DNA from: Acytostelium subglobosum LB1
Taxonomy: Eukaryota > Evosea > Eumycetozoa > Acytosteliales > Acytosteliaceae
Direction: 5' to 3'
DNA: 64,000 nucleotides
Assembly: GCF_000787575.1 (NCBI RefSeq)
Contig: NW_012236510.1
Span: 477,435-541,434 of the forward strand
Positions 22,955 to 35,951 of the stretch are shown piece after piece. Every line of letters starts with the position of its first letter. Within the stretch, counting starts at the first letter, position 1. A program made the translations under genes and the position numbers. The notes under the pieces are model-generated. The model was not told where the DNA came from. It saw only the letters and a program-made list of their open reading frames with translations, and did no database searches.

Positions 22955-25900
22955 ATGGTATTGTCAGCATTAAGTAGACATTGCTATCACTTACAAACAG
23001 TGACACGTCTGTCTTGGACAAGACTACCCATTCATCATCACTTTGCAAACGGCATCATCAGACATGCATCCACTTCAGCCGCAGCAACAGCAACAGGAGC
23101 AGCAACAGTACTATCTGCATCGAGGAATAGGATCAAAGTGAACAAAACAACAACAACATCATCAACAACGGTGGCTGCTACAGCAAAGACTACTGTTGTG
23201 AATGTGAAGACTGAGCCTGACGTCTTGGAGACAGACTCTGAAGAATCAATCGCAAGGAGGAAGAGACTCAAGATGAAGATGACCGAAGAGTTGGATGGCG
23301 AAAAGGATGTACCACCAACATTGGATTATGGACATCCGGGTAGTGCAGCACTCACACCTGCAATGATGCAGTATCATCACTTCAAGAAGAAGTATCCCAA
23401 TCATATATTGCTGTTCAGAATAGGTGACTTTTATGAGATGTTCTTTGATGATGCTGTCACTGTATCATCACTGCTACACATCACGCTGACCACTAGAGGT
23501 GTCAAGTCTGCCAAGACCGACACACCAATGTGTGGCTTCCCTCAACATGCTGCCGACACCTACATCGAAAAGTTGATCAGACATGGAAAGACCGTGGCCG
23601 TATGCGACCAAGTTGAAGAGATCAAGCATGGCAAAGCAGTCAGCGGCAACAAGGTTGTGAAGCGTGATGTTGTGCGAGTGTAAGTGTACCCTTACCCTAC
23701 CTTTGCCCTTCCCTCACTCATTCATCCTCCATCAACATCACAGTGTAACACCTGGCACAGTGTTTGAAGACAGGTTCCTTCAACCATTCAACAACAACTT
23801 CTTGATGTCAATAGCTCCAGCTGGAATCAAACCTGCCGCACTCTCTGTCATGACCCCAACACAATCACTATCACCAACCCAACTGTTCTCCCTTGCGTGG
23901 CTAGACCTCAGCACAGGTCACTTCTTTGTTTCAGAGACAACACGTATGTTAATCCAATCAGCTTCTCTGGCATGCCCACTCACCTTACCCATCCAAACAA
24001 TCAATCAGTTGACTCACTCTCTGGTGAGTTGTATCGCGTATCACCTAGCGAACTATTGCTGCCACAGTCACTGGCAGCCAATGAACAGCTGTCTACATTG
24101 CTCAAACCTTATCATGTCACTGTTCAAGATGCTACATCATTCAGCTTGGACAACAATGCCAAGATGTTTAACGAGGCCTATGAGATTGAGCCCAATGACG
24201 TCGTGGAGGAGTTCCCATCGATAACAAAGCATCAACTGGGCGTGGTCGGCTCAGTACTCAACTATGTATATAATACTCAACTTGGCAAGATACCTCACAT
24301 TGATCAGCCACAACTATTCTCAGCGCAGACCTCCATGTTCATTGACTTCTCCACCAGGAACTCATTGGAGATATCAAAGACCTTCCAAGGACTGAGGAAG
24401 GGCAGTCTACTCGACACAATCGACCGAACACTCACATCAACCGGCAGTAGGTTGCTTCATTCAAGGATACGTATGTCATTTCATTCATTCGCTCTATCAA
24501 TCATGGGATCATCCCTGACTGACTCACATTGCCACAAATACAGAGTCACCTTGCCTCTCAATCAAAGAGATTGAACATCGATTGAATGCCGTGGAGTTCT
24601 TTTATCATCGACCGGAGTTGGTTAGGGACTGCAGGAGACTGTTGTCAAAGTGCTACGACTTGGAGAGATGTCTACAACGTGTGTTCATTGGTCGTGCTGG
24701 TCCTCGTGACCTCGCTTCAATTGGTGCAACACTAGTCGCTGCCACAATGCTCAAACAAAGATTGATCGATGCACTACAGACTAGCACTGATGCTGCGTCT
24801 GCTGCTGCTGCACAGGCATCGACGAAGACCAAGGCATCATCAAAAGTAAAAGTATCCCATGATCCTATACTAGAGGTGGCACAATCACTGGTCGATCAGA
24901 TATCAGACTTTGATGGATTGTTGGCCACATTATCAGAGGCATTGGTTGACAATCCACCATATTTGGTCAGTGATGGAGGATTCATTCAGAGAGGATATTC
25001 AAAGGAGTTGGACGACACGATGACATTACGCGACAAGAGCAAGGACATCATTGACAGCATACAGGCAAAGTACAGGAAGCAGCTGGGCATCCCCTCGCTC
25101 AAGATCAAGCACAATCAAACCATTGGATACTTTGTGGAGATAATGTCGCAGAATAGAGAAAAGGTGCCCAACACATTCATACATGTACAGACACTCATCA
25201 ATCACATGCGATTCAAGTCCAAAGAGATGATTGAGTTGGAGGAGCGTATAAACAGGGCGTCGTCCGAGGCATTGGAGATTGAACAGACAATATTCAGACA
25301 ACTATGCACTGTTCTATCTTTGGACTATGGTGATATGATCAAGTCAACAAGCAAGGTATTGGCCACAATAGATATATCATGTTCATTTGGACTTATTGCC
25401 AAGGAGAGAGGTTACAACAGACCAAAGCTAACTGAGAAGTATGTGGTCATTCATTGAATCAATCAATCATTGTTACTCACACACTCGCTCTCAACCAATC
25501 AATCAATCAATCATATAACAGACCAATATTGAACATTGAGGGTGGAAGACATCCAACAGTGGAGATTGCAAAGATGGAGAAAGAGGGTTCAATCAAATCA
25601 TTCATTACAAATGATTGTCACTTGGATTACAACAAGGACTCTTTGTTGTGGCTTATCACTGGTCCAAACATGGGCGGAAAGAGTACATTCTTGAGACAGA
25701 ACGCATTGATATCAATAATGGCACAAGTTGGAAGCTTTGTACCAGCGGACAAGGCAGAGATTGGAATCATTGACAGTATATTTAGTAGAGTTGGCTCCTC
25801 AGATGACCTGGCTAATGACAAGTCAACGTTTATGGTCGAGATGATTGAGACTGCATCAATTCTCAAGAAGGCCACTTCCAAATCCTTTGTGATCATGGAT

Positions 25901-26230
25901 GAGGTGGGCAGAGGTACCAGCACATTGGATGGACTGGCAATCGCACAGTCTGTCATCGAGCATCTCTATCATGGCATCAAGTGTCGCACACTATTCGCCA
26001 CACATCATCACGAGCTCACAAAACTGTCACACACAATGAAGAAGATCAAATGCCATGCTTTGGCCGTCAAGGAAGACGATGGCGAATTGCTATTCACGCA
26101 CAAGATCCTTCCAGGCATCTCCAACAAGTCCTACGGTATCTTTTGCGCCAAACTAGCTGGTATCCCAGACCAAGTGATCAAGCGTTCACAGGAGATACTT
26201 GCCACTCTGGAGTCGTCTTCGAAAGAATAA
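22955..26230 (+). CDS. msh1: MutS homologue, mitochondrial type (MSH1-like)
   Basis: Mismatch-recognition ATPase. Exons 22955-23679, 23744-23943, 24009-24470, 24544-25438 and 25522-26230 join in phase to 996 residues. The start at 22955 gives MVLSALSRHC and a basic, Ser/His-rich, acid-free leader typical of a mitochondrial presequence; an in-frame ATG at 22829 is less convincing. After a Thr/Ala linker comes domain I with RIGDFYEMFFDDA (the mismatch-binding Phe-x-Glu, as FYE) and TPMCGFPQHA. The ATPase has Walker A GPNMGGKST, Walker B FVIMDEVGRGTST and the His switch FATHHHELT. Sequence style is that of bacterial MutS and mitochondrial MSH1 rather than MSH2-6. It converges on the Mei2-like gene with 110 bp between stops. 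Confidence 0.9.
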
Positions 26231-26340
26231 ACATGGAGCTATTGATGCTCAATTTAATCTACCATACTCTAATATTAATAGATAAATATGTCGCGCACAA
26301 GCGCAATTTCTTTACTAACAAACTAACTAACTATAACAAA

Positions 26341-29290
26341 CTAATATTGGAAGGCAACTTCGCCACAAGTTCCATCTGGATTGGCGACGAAGATCACTGG
26401 TGTCAGATTATTCTCACCGGCCATGCTAAGGAATGAAGCCTTGAGATGTTGGATCAAGTTATCCTTGCCCTGTATCCTCGCATAAGTGATCTCGACGATC
26501 TTGGCGCAGAAGTACGTCTCCCAAGTTCTCTTATTGTTGAACTCTTGGTAAAAGGACACGATTGAGTCTATATCGATAAAGTTGATGAAAGCGTATCCAT
26601 AGTTATGTTTGGTCTATAATTGATTGATTGTTTGATTGGTTAGTGATTGATCAAATGAGATAGTTCCACTCATTATTGATTGGATCACTTACAGTTGGAT
26701 CGATTGGTAAATAAAGGTAGTCGTAGGCTCCTTTGAAGTTCTCATCTAGGACGTTGAGGAGATGTGACTGGGTCATTCGGTTGGGGAGGTTCTTGATCAT
26801 GAGACTGGTCCTGGCATCGAGTCGTGATTTAACTTTCTCAATGGAGAGGATGTACTCTTGGCACTGCATCAAGTCCTTCATGCTGCCGCGTGGACTACGT
26901 GGACTCTTGCCACTGTTCTTGGACAATGAGGTCACACGAGGCGACGAGCCGGCTGATGGTGGCGATGCCGTGGCACCACCCATCACGTCAGACGTGATGA
27001 CGCCACCACCGCTATCAAGTTGTTGTTGTTGTAGTAGCTTGAGCTTCCAACCCGCTGGCAATGGTACTGCTGGATGTTTGTTTGATGAATGTATACTGTT
27101 GATTGTTACGCTGCCACTCAAGTTGTTGATGAAGCTATTGCTGAGATTGTTGATGATGCTGTTGTTGTTGGCATTATTGTTGATATTGTTATTATTGACG
27201 CTATTGTTGTTGTTGTTATTATTGTTGAAGCTATTGTTGAAGCTGTTATTGAAACTGTTGTTGAAACTGTTGGACGCCGATCCACTGTTGAGGCTGAGGT
27301 TTGATGATGACCCTTTGGGTGGACTGCCGGCTGGTGGAGTGGACGAAGGACTGTTGAGCATCGGACTCTTGAGCCAGTCGGCTTGTTCAAAGAGTGGAGT
27401 GATGTCGATTCCATTGGGATCGTTTGTGATTGACGCCTGGTTGGACAGCTTTTTGAGCGATCCGGCCCTCGAATGTTGGATCTTCATCGGCTTGCCGGCG
27501 ATCTCTGTGCGATTGAGCGAGCGTAGTGCCTCGACGGCGTGACGCTGGTCGTAGTACTCGATAAACTTGTACGACTTGTTGGAAGCCTCGCGCATATCCT
27601 TGATGTGTCCAAACTCTCCAAACAGTCTGAGCAGCATGGCGTTGTTGACCGAGGGATCCATGTCAATGAGCACCAATGTGCCAAAGTCGCAGTTGAGGTC
27701 TCTCAACGTCGTGTAGCATATCTCCAACTTGCGCTTGTCCAGCTCCATTCCATTGAGGTTGCGATGTGCAACGGTCGCGTGTCTAATATCATGGTAGTCA
27801 ACGACAATGAATCCACGATGCTTGCATCTGCTCATTATAGACTTGACCTCGCCGTATGACGAGAACAACTTGCGCAACGTCGAGTCCTCTAGACGCTGGG
27901 TGACATTGCCCACAAACAGCGATCGTGATGGTGCGTCCCTGAGCAGGTAGGTCTCGGTCTGGTACGGGTTGTGATTGGCCGCCAGGGTTGGAGGTGTGGA
28001 TGGTGGGGTGGTTGGCTGTCTCAGACCGCTGGCGGGCAATGGCGTCACGTGGACAGAGGGTGGCGGCGACACGGACTTGGTGGGAGAGGCATTGGGCACG
28101 GTCAACAAGGACAGAGGTGGAGGTGAGAAAAGGTGGGCCGAGTTGGGCATGTGTGGTCGTGGCGATGGCACAGACTGGTCAATCACCAGCTGTGGCGATG
28201 TGCTACCGCCAGCCAGTCGAGGCGACACTATTGGGCTACAGTCGAGAATGCTTAGATTGACGGGGCTGTCTCCGGGTTGGTAGTGCGAGTTGTTGCCACT
28301 TAATGGTGTGTTGTTGCTATGTCCGTTTGTGTTATTGTTGTTGTTGTTATTGTTGTGATGTAGTACTGTGCTCTTCATTGCTTGTAGCCTCATATGGAAC
28401 TGCTGTCGCTCGACATCCAAGTTGTGTATCCTGTTCTCCATGGCCATTATTGGGTTGGCTGGTTGTTGTTGCTGTTGCTGTTGGCTAGGCTGTTGCTGCT
28501 GATGTTGATGATGATGTTGGATGAACTGAAGTTGATGTTGAAGGTTCTGCAGCTCCATGTCCAACTCATTCACCTTGTTTTCTATTGTTGCCAGACCTGA
28601 GAAGTTGGGCAGTGATGTCGATGTTGGCACTGATCTCTGATGTTGTTGTTGATGATTATGTTGTTGATAATGTTGTTGGTGCTGTTGTTGTTGAAGAGGT
28701 TGATGTGGTAGCTGATGATGGAATGGTGGAGAGTGTACTCTGGTCACCTCTGGCACTGATCCAAATATTGAGTACTCGCCACCACCTCGTGGACTTAGGA
28801 AGTTGTTGTTGTTATTGTGGTTGGTGTGTTGATGATATTGTGCCAGAGGTTGTTGGTAGCCTGTGGACAATGGGTTCAACTGTTTCCAAGATGTCATTTC
28901 ATATCTACTCTGTATCTTTGGATCGCGCTGTGGTGTGAGTCCATCAATGCCAACTACTACATTACTATTATTATTGTTGTTTGAGTTGTTGTTTGAGTTG
29001 TTGTTGGACAAGCCATAGAGATGCTTTGGTAATGCTTCATAGTTGTTGTTAAACAATGAGTAACTTGACATTGGATTGTTATGGATGTTGTTGTTGCTGT
29101 TACTGTTGACGTTACTGTTGTTGGACTGCAAGGGTGGTGATGGTGATGATGGTGATGGATTGGACAAGGTAGGTCTGTAATTTAACAATGAACCTGAAAT
29201 ATCACTTAGAGAACCATTGCTCTCGTCATTGAATTGGTAACCATTCCTCTTCAATCCATGTTGGTGTTGATGGTGGGTGTGATCCATCAT
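26341..29290 (-). CDS. Mei2-like RNA-binding protein
   Basis: Mei2-family proteins have three RRMs and control meiosis or cell-fate RNAs in yeast and plants. Exons 29290-26693 and 26613-26341 join in phase 0 to 956 residues. The first 440 residues are His/Gln/Asn/Ser-rich. RRM1 starts near residue 457 (RSLFVGNVTQR, RGFIVVDYHD), RRM2 near 538 (GTLVLIDMDPS), and the diagnostic C-terminal Mei2 RRM3 near 825: SLMIKNLPNRMTQSHLLNVL, YDYLYLPIDPT, then across the intron HNYGYAFINFID and TYARIQGKDNLIQHL. Between RRM2 and RRM3 lie long Asn tracts. RRM3 would be lost without the second exon. No symbol assigned because no amoebal ortholog name is known to me. Confidence 0.9.
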
Positions 29291-30119
29291 CGTTCAATAG
29301 CCCAAGGCCCTTTGTCACGAGAGTGGAAGTGTGTGTGAATGAGTGAGTGAATGAGTGAGGTGTCAATGTGATCGATTGATTGGTGTTGGTGTTAGGCCTT
29401 AAGTAATAAATAATAAAGTAAGAAGTATATAAATAGTATGTGTGTTTGTGTGTGTGCGCGTTTATCTCCGTCTTTGTTAGATAGAGTGCTCCACCAAGTT
29501 GGAGAGCAAGTCTAAAGAGTTGCTTGATTGATGTGCGGAAACGACTGTATTAGAACGATATTTTAGTCCAAAATGAGCCAACAACTCCAAAACGCCAATC
29601 GCTCGCGTTCGTCTGTGGGTTGGTCCAACCAACATCATCTGTCTGTGGTAGATGGCGTGGGCCTGATGGGTATTGAAGGGGGCTATAGTGGTGGTGGGGT
29701 CGAGGACCACACAAAGTCCTTCCAAAGTTTTTTGATGATGGTGATTAGAATAACGAGTAAGTCGAAGGCATGACCAATGCCCAATCAAATAATAGATTGG
29801 ACTCATCATATCGTGTGTTTTTTACAACTATCAATCACTCGTTTGTTAATTAAAATCAAATTAATTAATAAAATACGGTGTGATTGTGATTGAATTGATC
29901 CATTATCATCGATTTAGTAGATTGTAAACTATATATAAATCTCGTTGTTATTGTGATTGATTGAATGAGTCCTGGGTGATTGATTGATTCGTGACCCATC
30001 ACACCACACACTCACACAAGGCAAGGGTCCAAGTCTCGAGACATCACCCCGAGGTGAGAAGGAAGCATATTCTATTTATGTAATCCAGTCGACTTTGTAC
30101 TAATTAGTAAAAGATAGTG
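29291..30119. other. Intergenic region with one doubtful ORF
   Basis: Upstream region of the Mei2-like gene and downstream region of the helicase. It contains a 110-codon minus-strand frame at 29477-29809 (listed separately), AT-rich DNA at 29820-29960 and GATT repeats. Confidence 0.4.
29477..29809 (-). CDS. Possible small protein, low confidence
   Basis: An open frame of 110 codons whose second half is of ordinary protein-like complexity (HQAHAIYHRQMMLVGPTHRR, GVLELLAHFGLKYRSN, SLDLLSNLVEHSI). I do not recognise it. A 66-codon frame on the opposite strand (29573-29773) is equally intact, so the coding strand is ambiguous. It could be an exon of an unresolved gene, or chance. Confidence 0.25.
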   Translation of the reverse strand: MMSPIYYLIGHWSCLRLTRYSNHHHQKTLEGLCVVLDPTTTIAPFNTHQAHAIYHRQMMLVGPTHRRTRAIGVLELLAHFGLKYRSNTVVSAHQSSNSLDLLSNLVEHSI

Positions 30120-32661
30120 TTAATCTTCATCCACTACCAACTTGTTGTCAATACACCATTTGGCAAATTTACACCATTGCTCACATGGACATTTGGCAAG
30201 ATGATGGATGTTGCCAACTACTAATAGTCCACGCTTTGATCTTGTCAGTGAGACATTGAGTCGACGCCAATCATCTAGGAATCCAATACGATGACCTTCA
30301 TTCGATCTGACCGTTGACAGAATTATAATCTCCTTCTCTCTACCTTGAAACGAATCCACTGTTGCCACAGTCGGTAATTGTTTGGCAAACTGTTTCTCCG
30401 CTTTAAGTTTATCAACAATCAATCTTGATTGTGATGAGTATGGTGTAATTATTCCAATGTCCTATGTTTGATTGGGTGAGCGAGTGAGTGAGTGAGTGAT
30501 TGGAATGATTCCAGTTAGTGATGGCCCAACAACATACATTGATTCTGAGATCCTTGTTGCCTGCTACCAAACACTTCAATAGCTCGACTACTTTGTTGGC
30601 TTCCTTCTTGTTGGAATATGAATAGTTCTGGATCTTCTCCTTTCCATTGATGTGTACAAAGGCCACTGGCCAATCCTGGACAGGCCATCCAATGCCTTTT
30701 GGAATTGGTCTATCATCATCATCGATACCATTCTAAATATTGGAGGAATAGTGATTCATCGAATGAGTAATTGATTGAATGATTGATTGAAGGAGACATA
30801 CCCTTAGTTTGTTCTCGTAGAAACATAATGATGGGAACTCGGCTATTCGAGAGTGCATGCGATATTGGATGTCGAGGAGATAGGGCTTAATGCCCTCTTT
30901 GACAAGTCGCTGGAATAGTCCCTGGGACAGTCCACCAAGGTGTGCCTCATTGGAACATACTGTTGGCGCCAACTGATTCTGATCACCAAATAAGAACAAC
31001 TGTTGTGATCCTTTGAGTAGTGGAACGAGGATGGCCGGCTCCATCGCCTGGGTGGCCTCATCCACAACGACAATGGGGAATGTCTCGTCGTCCAGCATCG
31101 GATGGCCGGCCGATATGCATGTCGTACATATCACATCGACCTCGGCGATCAATCTCGACTTGACATCTCGCTCAATGCCCGCTTGATCCTGTCTGCTCTT
31201 GTACTGCAGCATCTCCTCCTGCAGTCGGTAGTCGAGTGTGGCTGATTGGAGGTCGGCGCGAACACTTGATGACTGGCCCAGTCGCAACACTTTGACGCCA
31301 CACGCCAACAATCGTTCGAGAAGGTTGTCGACGCCAGCATTTGTGTAGGCCGTGACCAGGATCTTTGAAGAGCTCTGACATTGATACTTGAGATAGATGA
31401 GCAGACGCACGAGACTGACCGCCGTCGTAGTCTTTCCCGTGCCAGGTGGTCCTTGTACCAATGACACTCGCCTCTTCACACAACTCTTGATCACAGTGCG
31501 TTGTGTCTCGTTCAGTTTCCACTCCTTAAAGTCATGTGGCAACATCTCGCCCTTGGCGCGCTGTGTTGGAAGTTTGTAAATGTCCACTTCCTTGGCACAT
31601 GCTGCCTCCAATGTTGTGCCGCCCCTCAGATGTCCTGTTATAATATCATACAACTTTGTTTTGTACAACAACTGACTTGATTGAATGGCATGCAGACCAT
31701 CCATCATCCTCTGTATCGTTATGCAGTTGGTTCCATGGTCCACCCTCTTTAGATGTTTGATTGAGTGTCCAGTGTGAGTGGTGCGGAGAGAGTGTTAGCC
31801 AGGCCACGCGGTGACATGTTCGTGAGCATTGTGATACCTTACCCATGGCTTGGTGTTTGTGAACATCTTGGCCATTTGGTCGGCCTTGTCATCACATTTT
31901 AGTGAGACTTTGAGTGCTTTGGAGGATAGCTCGAGGAGCATGCCCTCGAAGACATCGTCATCCTTGAGGGGATCAACTCGACTTATAATGACAGGTTCAC
32001 CAACCTTGAGTTTGAGTGAGCCAATGTCCTCGTCGTCGCCAACGTCCCATTTCAGGTCGACCAGATCGTTGGCCACAAACCTTATTATCAACTCGCCATA
32101 CAGACGGCCAGAGACCAGTGCAGTCATGCCAGCCACGGCCAGTCCACTATTGCACAAAGCATGTATACTGCTTCGTAATAGACGCCTTTCAATATTTGAC
32201 TTCTCGGCCTTGGCTTCCTTCACCAATAGTGATTGGAATTTATTAAAGTACTCCTGTTTCTTCTCATAGAATGCACCGCCCATTACAACAGGTAGCTGAG
32301 TGCCACCATCTGTTGTACGACGTTCCTTTGATCTATCTGCTGCCGATGTAGCATTGGCCAATGATATCTCAAGAGATCTAAATATAATTAAATGCGTCAG
32401 TGAGTCGGCGAGGGAATGAATGAGCGAGGAAGTGAGTGTGGACACATACTTCCAACCATTGCCAACTTGGTAAGGTCTCTCTTCTTCATTCTCATCATCT
32501 CTGGATCTCTTCTTCTTATCCTTATTCTTATTCTTTTTGTTATAGTCCTTTGACTTTGATGAAGATGTTGACGAGGTGGATGTTGTTGAAGTGGATGGTT
32601 TATCTCGGTCAATCAAGTCAACATCATCAACTTCAATCTGTAATGGTCGAACTGCATCCAT
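30120..32661 (-). CDS. UPF1/SMUBP2-like superfamily 1 helicase
   Basis: ATP-dependent RNA/DNA helicase of the SF1B UPF1-like group. Exons 32661-32450, 32377-31843, 31746-30802, 30732-30538 and 30461-30120 join in phase to 742 residues. The N-terminus is Ser/Thr then Lys-rich (KDYNKKNKNKDKKKRSR), a likely nuclear signal. A 1B-type beta-barrel region follows. Helicase motifs: Q-motif LNETQRTVIK, Walker A VQGPPGTGKTTT, Ia VTAYTNAGVDNLL, II VVVDEATQA, III LFGDQNQLAPT, IV LLDIQYRMH, V VATVDSFQGREKEIIIL, VI NVSLTRSKRGL. The protein lacks the UPF1 CH zinc domain and the SMUBP2 R3H/AN1 domains, so it is a shorter relative. The role (RNA decay, translation or DNA repair) cannot be told from sequence. 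Confidence 0.9.
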
Positions 32662-32868
32662 CTTATTATCTGTATCCCGGATATATATATAAATAATGTT
32701 GAACAAGTAATAATAATGCTGGTGAACATGTTAAGGATTTAAATGAAAAGACGAACGAGACCACAATTCAATCTACAAGGTATACCTTCATTTCCTCGAA
32801 GTTGAGATCTTCATTCATTGACACACAGACACACAGACACAAGGTATCTCTTAAAGAAGAAGAATAAG

Positions 32869-33859
32869 ATGGTCATCAAAGAGTTGGGAACATTGATACG
32901 TGGCAGTATGTATATCACATATTATGATGTGATTGAACACACTTGTGATCATATGATACCAACCAACCAACAAAACAATCCGACTGCATTGCATTACAAT
33001 ACATTAGTTGTTACACTTGACTTCCTCAAACCTATAGAGGACAAGGTATTATACTCATTCAGATCACCGACATCTGTTGCAAACTGGTCAATCATATCTG
33101 ATAAGAAACAAATAGGTGGATATTCAACTGGGTCATTCGAGTGGAACCCTGAAGGATACGCATCGTTCAAGGGTAATCTATCATTAGCACTGCCTCAAGA
33201 CAATCCCAAAGTTACAAAGTCTGGTTACGTTGGTGTATACTCACCTGTAAGTGTGTATACCTTGCCCGTGCATGTCACAGTCACTGACACATCAATATAC
33301 ATTAGGAGAAGTCATTTGAGTTCAATGTTGGCGATTACAAGTCTATCAAGATCAGAGCATGTACAGTATGTAATTTCAATCATTAATTCAATCAATCAAT
33401 CATACTCATTCAATCAATCATACTCATTCAATCAATCAATCAAACATATTTAAAGGAGGGAAAAGCATATGGTATCGGTATATTGGAGAAGGGCAACAAT
33501 AGAATGGTTTACAAGTCAATGTTTACAACAATCCCCGATAGATGGGAGGAGATGGAGGTAGGTGTACACATCAAACTGATATACATTGTATGACTTACCA
33601 ACTTCAATAATAGATACCTTTGACAGACTTTTATAGGATTGTCAAGGGTAGTGTATCATTGGATCTAAATCCAATGGAGTTGGAATGTATTGATAGGATT
33701 GGATTCATACAAAGTGAGCGACATGATGGACCATTCCATCTAAAGGTGGACTATATCAAGCTGATACCAAAGTTTGACAAACCTTTGGACACATTCAATC
33801 AACGAAGACAAGCACTATCTCGCGATCAATCGTCATCATCAAACAATGGAATTGAATGA
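32869..33859 (+). CDS. ndufaf1: NDUFAF1 / CIA30 complex I assembly factor
   Basis: Chaperone for assembly of the membrane arm of mitochondrial complex I. Exons 32869-33246, 33306-33365, 33456-33557 and 33614-33859 join in phase to 261 residues. The CIA30 domain spans about residues 50-240: NWSIISDKKQIGGYSTGSFE, ASFKGNLSLALP, then FEFNVGDYKSIKIRAC formed across introns, then YKSMFTTIPDRWEEMEIPL and ECIDRIGFIQSERHDGPF. Start at 32869 (MVIKELGTLIRG) is chosen; an in-frame ATG at 32818 would add a His/Thr/Lys-rich leader. The gene is divergent from the helicase, with about 200 bp between start codons. Confidence 0.9.
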
Positions 33860-34816
33860 ACATAGACAGTATCTATCATTTTTGATAACATAGCATTGTT
33901 ACGATCATGATCTGATCGACTGATTGAAGAAGTTCAAACAACATAGTTTCGAAGTAGCCCTCACACACACAAACGACATCGCCCCAACCAACACACGCTA
34001 CCCACTACCAGGGTGCGCTTCCAACTTTGTTCTCATTTAAGTGGGAACTGGTTGTGTTCATCTTGTGAAAACATTTCTTTTAAAATCTTTTAATTAATCA
34101 TCACAACACCAACAATGGAATAGATTGAGAGAGTGAGTTGGTGAGTGATGTGAGGGCTGTCTGGCAGACGGGCATTCGAGTCAGAGACACGTGTGTGCGT
34201 GGGCACAACGCGTCAGGCTTCCCTTCCCCCAGGAAGGAGAGATAGAAACAACAACAACAATATCAACATCGTGAGTTGGCAAACAAAGCTCTAAGCATAG
34301 AGCAATCACCTGTTATTGTTGGAATGAACTGTGTAGCGTCAAGTTTGTTTGTTATTGTTGTTGTTGTTTGTAGTGTTGTTGTTCAACAATAGAGAGAGAT
34401 TAGTTTAGTCATTCATTAAGTCATACCATAATCTAGCTTGAGTGAGCTCACTCACACCAAGAAGATCGGACAACCATCAACCTTCATATCTTACTATTAT
34501 TAATTTATTATTATTCCTTTCTCAATCTATTCAACCTTACATACATATACTATATATTTATATATATTATATCAATCTATTATCTATCTTTAACAAACTT
34601 AAGTTTGTTGACCATCTACAACAACATCATCATCATCATTGAGGGCTCATCAAGCTATCTATCAAGCTGCACCCTCGCACACACTCACATAATCTCATTC
34701 ATCCTACTTAAGCCATCAATATTACTTGATGTGACATCAGACACCTTAGGCACTGATCCATCATTCATTCATTCATTCAATACAAACATACAAACATACA
34801 AATAACTAATATTACA
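33860..34816. promoter_or_regulatory. Long upstream region of the RRM-protein gene
   Basis: Nearly 1 kb without a gene. It has a higher-complexity part (33930-34270), CAA repeats, then a strongly AT-rich stretch near 34490-34600 with TATATTTATATATATTATAT, and a His/Thr-codon-like CAT run before the start. This likely includes a long 5' leader. No RNA gene recognised. Confidence 0.4.
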
Positions 34817-35951
34817 ATGTCTACTCCTACATTCAACTCAAATGACTCATCGCCACACTCTTCGCCATTGTCATCCAAACACTTAAACAACAACTACCAT
34901 AATAATAATAATCATAATCACGGTATTGGCAATGGTAGTGGCAGCGGCAATGTCAACGGCAATGGACACCATCCTAATAAGTTGTTCGTTGGTGGAATTA
35001 GTTGGAGGGCCGACGAAGCTGGCCTGACCAAGTACTTCTCCACATTTGGCCCCGTTATCGAATGTAAAATAATAATAGACAGGAGTACGCTCAAGTCCAA
35101 AGGTTATGGATTCGTCACATTCGAGAAGGAAGACAGTGTTGCCAAAGTCAAGAGTGCTTCAAACCTTACCTACATGGGGAAGAATGTATGTACCATACAT
35201 CATTGTCCACGTGGACAAGGCCACCACAGGTCACCACCAACTCACACCCTCACCTTCGCCCTCGCCCTCAACAACTTAGATGAACGTTGGCGACGCAATG
35301 AGAAAGTCCGAACTAGTGTCTATGAACTCTGGCGCCAGTGGTCAGTCGAGTAATGGCCAACAGCACATTTCGAATGTGGTGGCGCAGCATGCTGGAGAAG
35401 AGCCTATGCCAATGTATCTTAGCGACGAGGAGGTGCCTTCCAACGAGATGTTGGAGCCACCCTCAATGCCTTATGGCCAACCAGGTGGTGGTGGCTACTA
35501 CGTATTCTACGACGTCAATGGCAATGTATACTTCCAACAGATGACACCGCCATTTCAAATCTTCACCACGGTACCCTACCACTACCATCATCAGACACCA
35601 CAGCAGCCGCAGCCACACCAACAGCAGCAGCAGCATTCTCAACAGCAGTATCTACCGCCTCCTCAATATTATCCACAGCAGCTACCACCACAACAGCAGC
35701 AGCCACATCAGCACTATTCAGTACCCAACAATAACAACAATAATAGTTGGGGGCGTGCCAACCAGACGGTGCCATCATACATACGTTCACCAGCGCCACA
35801 ACAAGACCCACAACTGGCCAACAATGGCATCAGCGTAGCACATCGACCACCACCAACAACAAGCAGTAGCGGCAATCAAACAAAGAGTACGATGAAGCAA
35901 CAACAACAGTATCACCAATCACCTGACCACTCTCCAACCAGCACCAACTAG
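34817..35951 (+). CDS. Single-RRM RNA-binding protein (BOULE/DAZ-like RRM)
   Basis: Exons 34817-35185 and 35280-35951 join in phase 0 to 346 residues. The N-terminus is Asn/Gly-rich. One RRM spans about residues 54-130: RNP2 LFVGGISW, RNP1 KGYGFVTF, and after the intron NVGDAMRK, which completes the last beta-strand as in DAZ/BOULE and hnRNP A-type RRMs. The remainder is Gln/Pro/Tyr-rich (QQYLPPPQYYPQQ), a low-complexity tail typical of translational regulators and granule proteins. A cytoplasmic mRNA-binding role is inferred. Musashi or hnRNP-like identity is the alternative. Confidence 0.85.

Noticed and set aside
29573-29773. 66-codon plus-strand frame opposite the doubtful 29477-29809 ORF
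   Set aside because: Equally unsupported; no conserved motif, no clear splice partner.
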